This document shows positions 1 to 8,437 of a stretch of DNA of 64,000 nt, piece after piece. The translations under genes and the position numbers were made by a program. The stretch is from positions 54,579 to 118,578 of the forward strand of contig CAYFEQ010000003.1 of assembly GCA_964342155.1 (NCBI GenBank). The letters are read 5' to 3'. Positions within the stretch are counted from its first letter, which is position 1. The number at the start of each line of letters is the position of its first letter. This stretch comes from GCA-2701705 sp964342155. GTDB lineage: Bacteria > Pseudomonadota > Gammaproteobacteria > GCA-002705445 > GCA-002716945. The notes under the pieces are model-generated. The model did not search any database, had not been told where the DNA came from, and saw nothing but the letters and a program-made list of their open reading frames with translations.

Positions 1-761
1 CCTTTTTTAAAAAATTTAGCTACTTCATGAAGCATTATTCCTGTAGCAACAGAAACATTTAGACACTCTATAGAACCTGTGGTTGGTATTCTATAAACTG
101 CATCACACAATCTCAATAGAGATCTGCTGATACCAGTTCCTTCTGATCCAACAATAATGGCTGAGCCACAATTAAAATTATCTTTTTTGAGAAAACTGAT
201 GTTGTTTTTAGCATCATGGTGTGCACCTATAATAAAAATATTATTTTTTTTCAATTTATTCACTACAGTGGCTAAATTATTGCTTTCAAATAGATTCAAA
301 CCCTGTAATCCTCCCGATGCTGTTTTGTGTACAAGTGGTGTAATTGGACTGGATTGAGACTTTTTTTTAATTATTAGTGAAACTCCAAAAGCATTTGCAG
401 ATCGGATACAGGACCCAAGGTTTCTAGGATCTTGGATAGAATCAAAAATTATAATAAATGGCTTTTTTGAATTCTGAAGATACATCTCTAAATTAAAATC
501 TATCTTTGCTGATGGGCGAACTTCGCAAACAACTCCCTGATGTTTATTAGATAGACAGCTCATAGCTAGTAAGTCTTTATCTGCTTCTATAATTGAAATA
601 TTTTTAGATTGTGCAATCTTATGTACCTCTAAAAGGTTTTTATTTTTTGAATCCTTTTTGATTAAAATTTTTATGACTGAATTAGGATTAGATTTTAATA
701 ATGCTATACTACTATGTATTCCATAAACACTTTTGCTTATAGATTTATTAAGTTTACTCAT
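1..761 (-). CDS. rlmB: 23S rRNA (guanosine-2'-O-)-methyltransferase RlmB, 3' end cut by the window
   Basis: SpoU/TrmH-family (SPOUT) methyltransferase that methylates the ribose of a guanosine in 23S rRNA. The reading frame is open from an ATG at 761 to the window edge, about 253 codons. This is close to the usual length of about 245, so only a few C-terminal residues can be missing. The N-terminal substrate-binding part contains YGIHSSIALL, followed by a linker and the SPOUT core with FDSIQDPRNLGS, then IVGSEGTGIS and IPTTGSIECLNVSVA, the three signature motifs that form the knotted SAM site. Its ATG overlaps the purA stop (ATGA), so it is the distal gene of the hflK-hflC-hisZ-purA run. In related gammaproteobacteria the RNase R gene rnr usually lies between purA and rlmB; it is absent here. 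TrmH-type alternatives are less likely given the position. Confidence 0.9.
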   Translation of the reverse strand, partial: MSKLNKSISKSVYGIHSSIALLKSNPNSVIKILIKKDSKNKNLLEVHKIAQSKNISIIEADKDLLAMSCLSNKHQGVVCEVRPSAKIDFNLEMYLQNSKKPFIIIFDSIQDPRNLGSCIRSANAFGVSLIIKKKSQSSPITPLVHKTASGGLQGLNLFESNNLATVVNKLKKNNIFIIGAHHDAKNNISFLKKDNFNCGSAIIVGSEGTGISRSLLRLCDAVYRIPTTGSIECLNVSVATGIMLHEVAKFFKK

Positions 762-2011
762 CCTTCAAAAATATCATTTACAAATATTATATCTTCTCTA
801 GCTGCACCTGTAGAAATTAAATCTATAGAAATATTTGAAAAATTTTCAATTGTCTCAATATAATTACGTGCATTTTTAGGTAAATCTTGAAGCTTACTAA
901 TTCCTTGCGTCGAAGTTTTCCATCCATCTACTTCGAAATATTCAATATTGCTACTCTCATTTTCAGATTCATAGCTTTTAGCTATTTTTATTTTTTCTAG
1001 ATTATCAAGAACATCTAGTTTTGTTAATGCAATTCCATTTAAATTATTTAGTTGAATAGCTTTATTCAATATTTTTAAATCTAGCCAACCACATCTTCTA
1101 GCTCTACCAGTTGTAGCTCCAACTTCTCCACCCCATTCAGCAATTTTTTTTCCTATATCATCTTTAAGTTCTGTCGGGAAAGGACCATTTCCAACTCTAG
1201 TCGTGTAAGATTTTGTTATACCTAATGAATAATTTATTTTATTACTACCAACTCCTGTTCCTGTCGTCAGTCCAGGATATGTAGTATTAGATGATGTAAC
1301 ATATGGGTACGTGCCATGATCAATATCTAGCATTGTCCCTTGCGCTCCTTCAAAAATAATATTTGATTTTTTTGTTAGTTCTAAAATAATAGGTGTTACA
1401 TCTGAAACATATTTTTTTATTTTTTCAAAAATAGGTATTAGCTTATTAACAGTTTCATCTATAGGGACAATTGAAGATTTATAATATTCAGATAATAGGA
1501 AGTTATGATAATCCATGGAAGATTTAATTTTTGTGAGTAAAGTTTTTTCATTGAAGAAATCAATAAGTCTTATACCACGTCTAGCTATTTTATCTTCATA
1601 TGTAGGTCCAATACCACGACCTGTGGTTCCAATAGATTTTTTTCCTAAGAACTCCTCTCTAGCAAGATCAATTGATTGATGGCTTGGTAAAATAACATGG
1701 CAAAATTCACTTATGAATAACTTGTTTTCAATGGTGATATTATTAGATTCTAAATCATTCAACTCATTCTGCAACGCCTCAAGGGAAACAACAACGCCAT
1801 TTCCAATTATAGATTTTACATGGTCTCTCATTATTCCTGATGGAATCAAATGCAAGATTACCTGTTTACCATTAATTAATAATGTATGGCCAGCATTATG
1901 TCCTCCTTGAAAACGAATACAACCTGATGCATTTTCAGTTAAAACATCAACTATTTTACCTTTACCTTCATCACCCCAATGAGTACCAACAAGAAATATA
2001 TTTTTATTCAT
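758..2011 (-). CDS. purA: adenylosuccinate synthetase
   Basis: Catalyses GTP-dependent joining of IMP and aspartate to adenylosuccinate, the first committed step to AMP, in the cytosol. 417 residues, slightly shorter than the usual 430. The N-terminal GTHWGDEGKGK is the P-loop/active-site signature. GGHNAGHT follows with the catalytic His. GTTGRGIGPTYEDK is the IMP/GTP loop, and GEVGATTGRARRCGWLD is the aspartate/GTP region near residue 300. The ATG at 2011 lies 4 nt after the hisZ stop, and the gene overlaps rlmB by 4 nt, which suggests co-transcription and translational coupling. The other purine gene in the window, purF, is far away. Nothing looks degraded. Confidence 0.97.
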   Translation of the reverse strand: MNKNIFLVGTHWGDEGKGKIVDVLTENASGCIRFQGGHNAGHTLLINGKQVILHLIPSGIMRDHVKSIIGNGVVVSLEALQNELNDLESNNITIENKLFISEFCHVILPSHQSIDLAREEFLGKKSIGTTGRGIGPTYEDKIARRGIRLIDFFNEKTLLTKIKSSMDYHNFLLSEYYKSSIVPIDETVNKLIPIFEKIKKYVSDVTPIILELTKKSNIIFEGAQGTMLDIDHGTYPYVTSSNTTYPGLTTGTGVGSNKINYSLGITKSYTTRVGNGPFPTELKDDIGKKIAEWGGEVGATTGRARRCGWLDLKILNKAIQLNNLNGIALTKLDVLDNLEKIKIAKSYESENESSNIEYFEVDGWKTSTQGISKLQDLPKNARNYIETIENFSNISIDLISTGAAREDIIFVNDIFEG

Positions 2012-2015
2012 TCGT

Positions 2016-3011
2016 TTAAATCAATTCCCTAGTTAATGATAAATCAAAAATATCTTTAAGGTCTAAACTAAAACCTGTTGCTTCACGATATTGAGTCTTA
2101 TTAGTTTTATAAGCATTATATCTACCTCCTTTTGCAATTTCTTTTCTGAAAGAAGATACATAAGCTGTATATATAATACTAGTTTGATATTCATAACCAA
2201 CTAATTCACATAAGTCAATTTGAACTGAAATAGATTTTTTATATTGCTTTATTTTAGCAGCAATTTGCCATAAGTCGTTTAGTTCACGTGTAAAATTTAT
2301 TTTATTTGAAGAGGCAAGTTTTTTAATTTCATTGATAACTTTTATGTCACCAGAAAGCTTTATTAATTCTAATAGAAAATTAATACTCTTTTTATCAAAG
2401 CTATTATTTTTACAGAAGCATTTTATCTCACTACTGGATTTCAAATTAATCAAATTAATAAGGATTCGTTTTTGATTCTTATCAATATTAAAATTTTCTA
2501 AAAAACTATTTATTAATGATACATCGCCTAACTCTATAATTATTTTCTTTTGTTTTGAAAGCGATATGATTTCAATCATACTTTTGATTATTTCTAAATC
2601 AGAAGCTTTGTTATTTTTTCCAAAAATTTCTACGCCTAGTTGGAAAGGATTTTTTCTATCAAAGTCACGGCTGCTTGATCTTAATATATCACCCATATAG
2701 GAATATCTTTTTGTACCCTTCCCATTAGTTAATTGATAATCAATTTTACTTACTTGAGGTGTAATATCTGCCCTTATGCCAATTTCGCCACCTGCTTGAT
2801 GATCTGTAACAGTAAGAGTTTCAATATCCAAATCTGCTGATTTGAGGCTGAGAAGATTATCCAAATTGTCAAATATTGGTGGATTTATATATTCATATTT
2901 AAGTTTAGTTAATATTTGTAAAGCCTTTTGTTTGAGAGCCTCAAACTTTTTAGCATCATTAGGCATGAAATATTCCATTCCATCAGGTATAACAAAGTTT
3001 TTATTAGTCAT
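2016..3011 (-). CDS. hisZ: ATP phosphoribosyltransferase regulatory subunit HisZ
   Basis: HisRS-like paralogue that lacks tRNA charging activity and acts as the regulatory subunit of short-form HisG, the first enzyme of histidine synthesis. 331 residues, shorter than the usual 390 or so. The class II synthetase fold is recognisable: the N-terminal IPDGMEYFMPNDAKK, motif-2-like IRADITPQVSKID and RYSYMGDILR, and a late GGRYNAY, which is the HisRS/HisZ ATP-site remnant. The start is ATG 3011, not the in-frame ATG 24 bases upstream, because 3011 overlaps the stop of the small DUF2065 gene as ATGA. The order DUF2065-hisZ-purA is the conserved gammaproteobacterial one. A genuine HisRS is encoded at 24227-25513, so this copy is not the aminoacyl-tRNA synthetase. 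HisG is not in the window. Confidence 0.85.
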   Translation of the reverse strand: MTNKNFVIPDGMEYFMPNDAKKFEALKQKALQILTKLKYEYINPPIFDNLDNLLSLKSADLDIETLTVTDHQAGGEIGIRADITPQVSKIDYQLTNGKGTKRYSYMGDILRSSSRDFDRKNPFQLGVEIFGKNNKASDLEIIKSMIEIISLSKQKKIIIELGDVSLINSFLENFNIDKNQKRILINLINLKSSSEIKCFCKNNSFDKKSINFLLELIKLSGDIKVINEIKKLASSNKINFTRELNDLWQIAAKIKQYKKSISVQIDLCELVGYEYQTSIIYTAYVSSFRKEIAKGGRYNAYKTNKTQYREATGFSLDLKDIFDLSLTRELI

Positions 3012-3208
3012 AAATATTGATATGCAACAATCCAATATAGAATTAACCCTAGTATAATACTAATTAGTCCTAGAATTCTCAATGTATTATTACTACATTC
3101 ATTGATGAAAACAAGTAACTTTCGAAAACGTTCGGGGGAAATAAATGGGATTATACCTTCCAAGATTAAAATAATGGCTAATGTCAGGAGAAGTAAATCA
3201 AAAGTTAT
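3008..3208 (-). CDS. small inner-membrane DUF2065 protein, probable non-ATG start
   Basis: A 66-codon frame fills the gap between hflC and hisZ. It reads TFDLLLLTLAIILILEGIIP, then FISPERFRKLLVF, then TLRILGLISIILGLILYWIV. This matches the DUF2065 pattern of two membrane helices around a conserved E-G-x-x-P-F-x-x-P and R-x-x-G-L, at the position DUF2065 occupies in relatives (after hflC, before hisZ). Its function is unknown. Its stop TGA (3010-3008) overlaps the hisZ ATG. No ATG, GTG or TTG is available near the expected N-terminus. The frame opens with three ATA codons (3214-3206) right after or across the hflC stop, so I placed the start at the last ATA. Translation may instead depend on re-initiation from hflC. 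The frame is well supported; the exact start is not. Confidence 0.75.
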   Translation of the reverse strand: MTFDLLLLTLAIILILEGIIPFISPERFRKLLVFINECSNNTLRILGLISIILGLILYWIVAYQYL

Positions 3209-3210
3209 TA

Positions 3211-4077
3211 TTATTTGTTACCTTTTGAGTCTTTAAAGTATTTGAAGAAATCAGAATCTGGCTGTATGATCATAACATCTTCCTTCATATTAAATGAGCT
3301 TTTGTAAGCACTGAGACTTCTATAAAATGAATAGAATTCTGGGCTTAAATTATATGATTCAGCATAAGTTTCTGCAGATATCGCATCTCCTTCACCTTTT
3401 ATTTCTTGCGCTTGCTTATATGCCTCTGCAATTATTGTTTCAGATTCTCTCTCTGCGGTAGCAGTTATTCCTTGAGCAGTTTCTTTACCTTTTGATCTAA
3501 ATGCTTTTGCGACAGTTGCTCTTTCTTTTACCATACGAGCATATACTGAGGCACTTACTTCATCGGGTAGATCTACTTTTTTTAATCTCACATCAACAAC
3601 AGTAATTCCAAGCGATTGAGCAACTTGATTTGCTGATACTTTTACTGAATTCATTATTTGAACTCTATCTCCTGAAACTACATCATTTATTGTTCTCTTA
3701 CTGAATTCACTTTTTGTCAAATCATTAATAATTTGTGACAGACGATTTAACCCTATTCTTTCATCGCCCTTGGAGGCTCTGAAAAAATTCTCAGGTCCAG
3801 ATATTCTCCATTTAACAAATGAATCTACTATAACATTCTTTTTTTCACTAGTTAAAAATTGTTCCGGTTTAGAATCCATTGTTAGAATCCTGGAATCATA
3901 CTTTTTAACATTGTTTATAAATGGAATCATAAAATATAGACCCGGGTCTGTGTAACTGGAAACAATTTCTCCAAGTCTAAATTTAATAACAACTTGTCTT
4001 TGATCAACAATAAAAACTGAAGAATAAATAAGAATTATAGTTACTATTGCTATTGTTAAAATATTTCTATCATTCAT
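3211..4077 (-). CDS. hflC: HflC, membrane protease modulator (SPFH/band 7)
   Basis: With HflK it forms the large SPFH-domain cage that surrounds and restrains the FtsH protease, facing the periplasm. 288 residues from ATG 4077, preferred over an upstream in-frame start at 4101 because it gives MNDRN followed directly by the signal-anchor segment ILTIAIVTIILIYSSVFIV. The band 7 domain follows (VDQRQVVIKFRLGEI, PGLYFMIPFINNVKKYDSR), then a helical region rich in Ala/Glu (AKAFRSKGKETAQG, AEAYKQAQEIKGEGDA) typical of HflC. The C-terminus (LSPEFYSFYRSLSAYK) is also typical. It overlaps hflK by 8 nt (ATGAATGA), so the pair is translationally coupled. ftsH itself is not in the window. Confidence 0.95.
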   Translation of the reverse strand: MNDRNILTIAIVTIILIYSSVFIVDQRQVVIKFRLGEIVSSYTDPGLYFMIPFINNVKKYDSRILTMDSKPEQFLTSEKKNVIVDSFVKWRISGPENFFRASKGDERIGLNRLSQIINDLTKSEFSKRTINDVVSGDRVQIMNSVKVSANQVAQSLGITVVDVRLKKVDLPDEVSASVYARMVKERATVAKAFRSKGKETAQGITATAERESETIIAEAYKQAQEIKGEGDAISAETYAESYNLSPEFYSFYRSLSAYKSSFNMKEDVMIIQPDSDFFKYFKDSKGNK

Positions 4078-5200
4078 ACACTTGTCTCTTTCTTGGATCA
4101 AAAGTATTTCGATCTAGTTTTAATTTATCTGACAATTGATTGGTACTATTATTATTTCTTTCCTTATTATCTTGATAATTTGATGGATTAGATGGTTTTA
4201 TAATTTTATCCAACGGCAGATACATTAAATTATTTCCGCCATCTACATCTATCATAACTTTACTGGTATTTTCTAAAACCGATTCAACAGCTTCTAAATA
4301 TAATCTCTCACGTGTTACTTCAGGTGCTTTAATATATTCTGTATACAATTGTCTGAATCGAGTTGCCTCTCCTTCTGCTGATTTAATTAATTTCACTCTA
4401 TAGGCTTTTGCTTCTTCAAGTATTTGCTTTGCTTCACCTCTTGCTAGCGGTATGATCTCATTTCTATAAGCTTCAGCCTCATTTATATAACGCTGCTCAT
4501 CCTCTCTTGCTTTAATTGCATCAGAAAAAGCATCTTGAACTTGTTCTGGTGGCTGTGCTTCTAAAATATTGACAGTTTGTACATTTATTCCAGATTTATA
4601 AAAGTCTAAAATGCTCTGAAGTAAATCCTTTGTAGTGCTTGCTACTTCTTCTCTGCCTTCCGTAATAATGAAATCCATTTTATTTTTGCCTAAAACTTCT
4701 CTGATAGCACTCTCGCCAGCTTGTCTTAAAGTTATATCAGGGTCTCTGACATTAAAGATAAAATCACTAGCATCTTTTACATCATACTGAATAGCGAAGT
4801 TGATGCTTACAATATTTTCATCTTCGGTGAGCATAACAGTTTTTTGCTGAATCGATCTAATTTTAGAGACATCGACAATTTCTACTGTTTGAATGATTCT
4901 AGGTATCCAATGTGGCCCAGGTTTAGTAATTTCATTAAATTTACCAAATTGCAGCACAACTCCTCTTTCTCCATCATTTACAATATATATTCCGAACAAC
5001 AAATATATTGCTAAAATTGCTAAACCAACCATACCAATATTTTTCTTAGAAGACGGATCTAAGGGGCCAGGTCCACCTTTACCAAACAGGGTCTTAAATG
5101 AGCTAACCAGGTTTTTTATAAGGTCATCGAGCTCAGATTTGTCTCCTTTATTATTTCCCCATGGGTTTTTATTTTTGTCGCCAGGTTCATTCCATGCCAT
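4070..5200 (-). CDS. hflK: HflK, membrane protease modulator (SPFH/band 7)
   Basis: Partner of HflC in the FtsH-modulating HflKC complex. 376 residues. The N-terminus is Gly/Asn-rich and cytosolic (MAWNEPGDKNKNPWGNN), followed by a Gly-Pro stretch, as in the family. One membrane helix follows (VGLAILAIYLLFGIYIV, about residues 54-70). The SPFH domain begins with GERGVVLQFGKF and PGPHWIPRIIQTVEIVD. The segment NILEAQPPEQVQDAFSDAIK is characteristic, followed by the coiled region AEAYRNEIIPLARGEAKQI. The Asn/Ser/Lys-rich tail after about residue 330 is low in complexity. hflX, which usually sits between hfq and hflK, is missing; only 38 nt separate hfq from hflK. Confidence 0.96.
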   Translation of the reverse strand: MAWNEPGDKNKNPWGNNKGDKSELDDLIKNLVSSFKTLFGKGGPGPLDPSSKKNIGMVGLAILAIYLLFGIYIVNDGERGVVLQFGKFNEITKPGPHWIPRIIQTVEIVDVSKIRSIQQKTVMLTEDENIVSINFAIQYDVKDASDFIFNVRDPDITLRQAGESAIREVLGKNKMDFIITEGREEVASTTKDLLQSILDFYKSGINVQTVNILEAQPPEQVQDAFSDAIKAREDEQRYINEAEAYRNEIIPLARGEAKQILEEAKAYRVKLIKSAEGEATRFRQLYTEYIKAPEVTRERLYLEAVESVLENTSKVMIDVDGGNNLMYLPLDKIIKPSNPSNYQDNKERNNNSTNQLSDKLKLDRNTFDPRKRQVYE

Positions 5201-5238
5201 ATCGTTTCCTCATCGAATTAATAATAATACAAACTCTA

Positions 5239-5457
5239 CTAGTCATCAATTTCTAATTTCGTAGGTTGGGTAGGCACTATTGTTGAAACGGCATGTTTAT
5301 AAACACTCTGCGTAATCTTATTTTTAAGTAATATTGTATATTGGTCAAATGACTCTATTATACCTTCCAGCTTAATTCCATTTACAAGGAAAATTGATAC
5401 CGTTATTTTTTCTTTTCTAAGTTTGTTAAGAAACTTATCTTGGAGGTTATCTGCCAT
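5239..5457 (-). CDS. hfq: RNA chaperone Hfq
   Basis: Hexameric Sm-like protein that anneals small RNAs to mRNAs. 72 residues. The Sm1 region is near-identical to the enterobacterial protein (LQDKFLNKLRKEKITVSIFL, then NGIKLEGIIESFDQYTILLKN) and the Sm2 motif VYKHAVSTIVP is complete, so both RNA-binding faces should be intact. The C-terminal tail found in longer homologues (about 100 residues in E. coli) is reduced to about 8 residues with acidic ending EIDD. The gene lies between miaA (64 nt upstream) and hflK, the conserved position. The 64-nt gap before it is the largest in this run and could hold a promoter, but I see no convincing boxes. Confidence 0.97.
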   Translation of the reverse strand: MADNLQDKFLNKLRKEKITVSIFLVNGIKLEGIIESFDQYTILLKNKITQSVYKHAVSTIVPTQPTKLEIDD

Positions 5458-5521
5458 AATATTTTCTCATATATTATTTAGTCTTAATAAATATAAGAAC
5501 TATATTTCATCTTGACACTAT

Positions 5522-6463
5522 TTATAAAAAATGCAAATTTTTCTCAATTTTTGTAAAAAAAGATGTTGGTATTTTACCTATATTACTAATTTCAACGGCA
5601 TTTTCAAATTTTTTTAACCAAGTGATTTGTCTCTTTGCTAGTTGTCTTGTTGCAAAGATAGTTTTTTCAATGATTTCATCATAAGATAGCTTTCCATCCA
5701 AAAAGCTCATGATTTGTTTATATCCGATAGCTCTCATAGATTTAGATTCACATGATAAATTATATTTATTTCTTATAGTGGTAACTTCATCAATAAATCC
5801 ATCTTCAAACATTTTTTTTGTCCTTTGTTCAATTTTATTGTGCAATAATGTTCGATTATCAATGATAAGTTTAATCGTCATTACATTATATTCTTTTGAT
5901 AATGGTTTTGATGATGATAAAAAAGATGAAGGTCTATTTCCTGTTAATAAATAAATTTCAAAAAATCTTTGTATGCGCTGAGAATCATTTTTAGTAATTT
6001 TTTTAGCACTCTTTAAATCTATCTTTTTTAAATTGCTGTATAAAGTTTCCCAAGTATATTTTTGTGCTAAATTATTTATAAATTCTCGTGTTTCTTTAGA
6101 GCTTGCAGGAAGTTTATCTAAGCCACAATATAATTGATTAAAATACATTAGTGTTCCACCAACAAAGAGTGGAATTTTTTTTCTCTTATGAATTTCATTA
6201 ATTAATCTATGTGCGTCTTGGTAAAAATCACCAACATTATAGTTTTCATTTGGATCTCTGATATCTATAAGGTGGTGCTTAATTTTTGATAATATTTTTG
6301 AATTAGGTTTATCAGTGCCAATATCCATTTCTCTATATATCATTGCTGAATCAACACTTATGATTTCAACGGGGTACTTTTTTTCAAAAATAAATGCTAA
6401 TTCAGTTTTACCAATTGCTGTTGGACCGATTATTGATAATATTGGTAATTTTGTTTTAGCCAT
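5522..6463 (-). CDS. miaA: tRNA dimethylallyltransferase MiaA
   Basis: Transfers a dimethylallyl group from DMAPP to A37 of tRNAs that read UNN codons. 313 residues, normal length. The P-loop is GPTAIGKTELA near residue 13. Then come DSAMIYREMDIGTDKP (substrate loop with the conserved Asp) and HHLIDIRDPNENYNVGDF. FVGGTLMYFNQLYCGLDKLP and the C-terminal SMRAIGYKQ with RQLAKRQITWL follow, all diagnostic for MiaA. Its ATG overlaps the tsaE stop region by 8 nt. In relatives amiB and mutL sit between tsaE and miaA; both are missing here. Confidence 0.96.
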   Translation of the reverse strand: MAKTKLPILSIIGPTAIGKTELAFIFEKKYPVEIISVDSAMIYREMDIGTDKPNSKILSKIKHHLIDIRDPNENYNVGDFYQDAHRLINEIHKRKKIPLFVGGTLMYFNQLYCGLDKLPASSKETREFINNLAQKYTWETLYSNLKKIDLKSAKKITKNDSQRIQRFFEIYLLTGNRPSSFLSSSKPLSKEYNVMTIKLIIDNRTLLHNKIEQRTKKMFEDGFIDEVTTIRNKYNLSCESKSMRAIGYKQIMSFLDGKLSYDEIIEKTIFATRQLAKRQITWLKKFENAVEISNIGKIPTSFFTKIEKNLHFL

Positions 6464-6884
6464 TATATTTATCTGTAACTTTAATCAGTCTCCCAATATC
6501 AAGACTAATTAAATCAATAATTATATTTGGCTTAGGCAATATAGATTCGTATTTACATGGCCACTCGAAAAAATGGATAGCATTCTGATTCAAATAGTCG
6601 TTTATTCCAATATCTAATAATTCTTGACTATCTTTAAGTTTATAGAGGTCATAATGAAAGACTTTCAAATTATCAAGTTCGTACTCATTAATAAGCGTAA
6701 AAGTTGGGCTAGTAATAACTTTATCAATCTTACGGGCCTTAATAAAAGTTCTTACTATTGAAGTTTTTCCAGATCCAATGTCTCCGTTAAGAAAAAATAT
6801 GTGGTTATTAGATTTTGATAAATTAATATCATTGAATATTTTATAATAACTTTTTTCTGTATCAGTATAATAATATTTAATCAT
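6456..6884 (-). CDS. tsaE: tRNA threonylcarbamoyladenosine biosynthesis ATPase TsaE
   Basis: Small P-loop ATPase needed by the TsaBCD complex for t6A37 formation in ANN-decoding tRNAs. 142 residues. Walker A is GDIGSGKTS at about residues 34-42, preceded by FFLNG. The conserved ITSPTFTLINEYEL is the switch region, and HYDLYKL and HFFEWP match the Walker B/switch II area of the family. It lies 20 nt after nnr and overlaps miaA by 8 nt. Both neighbours on the downstream side act on A37 of tRNAs, which fits a shared operon. Confidence 0.93.
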   Translation of the reverse strand: MIKYYYTDTEKSYYKIFNDINLSKSNNHIFFLNGDIGSGKTSIVRTFIKARKIDKVITSPTFTLINEYELDNLKVFHYDLYKLKDSQELLDIGINDYLNQNAIHFFEWPCKYESILPKPNIIIDLISLDIGRLIKVTDKYNG

Positions 6885-6904
6885 AATTTTTCAGTAATTG
6901 CTTC

Positions 6905-8437
6905 TCATAATCTTCTGCTAGAATTTAATAATGAAGCACATTTTTTTATAACATCCGTTGCTAATAAACCAATTGTTCCTTTTTTTTGTATAATAAGATC
7001 TGCAGCTAATGAATGTATACCTGTTGCAAATAGAACGGCCTCAGCTTTATCTTTAATCAAAGTAGTAGAAGAAAGAATAATTCCGCTTAGACAATCACCC
7101 ATACCAGCTGAAGCCATACCTTCATTTCCATGTAAAGAAATAGATGTCCGATTATTTGATGTTTTAACTATTGTGCCAGAGCCTTTTAAAACTATTATCC
7201 CACCATATTTTTTTTGTATTTGATTAACTGCTTCGAATCTATTTGATTGAATTGTCGAGACTTTAACATTTAATAGTCGTGCTGCTTCTCCTGGATGTGG
7301 CGTTAAAATCCAGTTATCATATTTGAATGGTTTTGATGCAAGTAAATTTAAAGCATCAGCATCGAGTATAATAGTATGATTAAAACTTTTTTTACTGAGC
7401 AAAAAAGATTTAAGGTTCTTAAAAATTTCATGTGACCATTTTGATTGTCCTAATCCAGGACCAATAAGAAGGTTATTATAAGATTCAAGTTTATCTGAAA
7501 ATTGTAGTTTTTTATAAGTCGATGCAATTAATTCAGGGTGACGCATAGGCAATAACTCTGAGTGTTTTTTTGTAGATATAACTTCAATATATCTACATCC
7601 TGTTTTAAGCGCAGAATGACTAGATAAAAGAAGTGCTCCGAAAAAATTTTCATTTCCTCCAATGATTAAGCTTTTACCTAATGAATTTTTATGTGTGTCG
7701 TGTTTTTTTCTAAATTTAAATTTTTTTGATAAGATCTTATTTTTAAAATTGAATAAATTTATTTTATATTGTTTAAATGAAGATAGAGAAAGGAGATATG
7801 TATTTTCATTATTTTCAGTTTTAATTAAAGGGTGATTATCTAATCTTTCCCAATAATCTCGTCCGCTCTTTGTAAATAAACCTTTTTTTAAAGAAATTAA
7901 TGTGCAGCACAAGTTTGATCTAACAGTTTCTTCAAATGCTGTTCCTGTCTCTGAATTTAGTCCACTGGGTATATCAATTGAAACTACATATGCTTTTGAA
8001 TTGTTAATTTCTTTGATGATCTTCGCGTAAATTCCAATAATCTTTTTATTCAAACCTGTTCCAAATAAACCATCTATTACTAATGTATAATTAGCGCATG
8101 ATATAGGGTTTTTTATATCGATATATTTGTTTAATTCAAGATCATCTATAATTTTTTGATGATTTTTTTTGCTTTTTTGTGGAACACATATATCAACTTT
8201 ATATCTTTTTTTGATTAATAGTTTTGATAAAAAAAGTCCATCAGCGCCATTGCTTCCAGGTCCAATAAAAACTTTTATTTTTTTTAGTTTTTTTCCTTCT
8301 AATTTAATTATTGATTTGAGAAGCCCTTCACTGGCTTTTTTTACTAGGTGGAAGCAATCTTTCTTCTTTGAATATTCTTTTTCAATTGAAATAATAGATT
8401 CAGAAGATTGTATTGGAGCAAAATTAAAAACAAGCAT
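6905..8437 (-). CDS. nnr: bifunctional NAD(P)H-hydrate epimerase / ADP-dependent NAD(P)H-hydrate dehydratase
   Basis: Repairs hydrated NADH and NADPH. The N-terminal YjeF_N epimerase domain covers about residues 1-215, with IGPGSNGADGLFLSKLL as the nucleotide site and VIDGLFGTGLNK and IDIPSGLNSETG as signatures. The C-terminal ribokinase-like dehydratase domain (about 235-505) contains LLIGPGLGQSKW, ILDADALNLLA, LTPHPGEAARLL and the catalytic NEGMASAGMGDCLSGII. 510 residues, normal for the fused E. coli YjeF type. The ATG overlaps the sppA stop by one base (TAATG). Its place upstream of tsaE is the conserved one. The linker and N-terminal domain are Lys/Ile-rich, in line with the low-GC genome. 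Confidence 0.95.
   Translation of the reverse strand: MLVFNFAPIQSSESIISIEKEYSKKKDCFHLVKKASEGLLKSIIKLEGKKLKKIKVFIGPGSNGADGLFLSKLLIKKRYKVDICVPQKSKKNHQKIIDDLELNKYIDIKNPISCANYTLVIDGLFGTGLNKKIIGIYAKIIKEINNSKAYVVSIDIPSGLNSETGTAFEETVRSNLCCTLISLKKGLFTKSGRDYWERLDNHPLIKTENNENTYLLSLSSFKQYKINLFNFKNKILSKKFKFRKKHDTHKNSLGKSLIIGGNENFFGALLLSSHSALKTGCRYIEVISTKKHSELLPMRHPELIASTYKKLQFSDKLESYNNLLIGPGLGQSKWSHEIFKNLKSFLLSKKSFNHTIILDADALNLLASKPFKYDNWILTPHPGEAARLLNVKVSTIQSNRFEAVNQIQKKYGGIIVLKGSGTIVKTSNNRTSISLHGNEGMASAGMGDCLSGIILSSTTLIKDKAEAVLFATGIHSLAADLIIQKKGTIGLLATDVIKKCASLLNSSRRL

Noticed and set aside
4893..5264. 123-codon open frame on the plus strand opposite hflK.
   Set aside because: It is antisense to the well-conserved hflK start and hfq end, with low-complexity Pro/Ser/Ile composition and no family resemblance.
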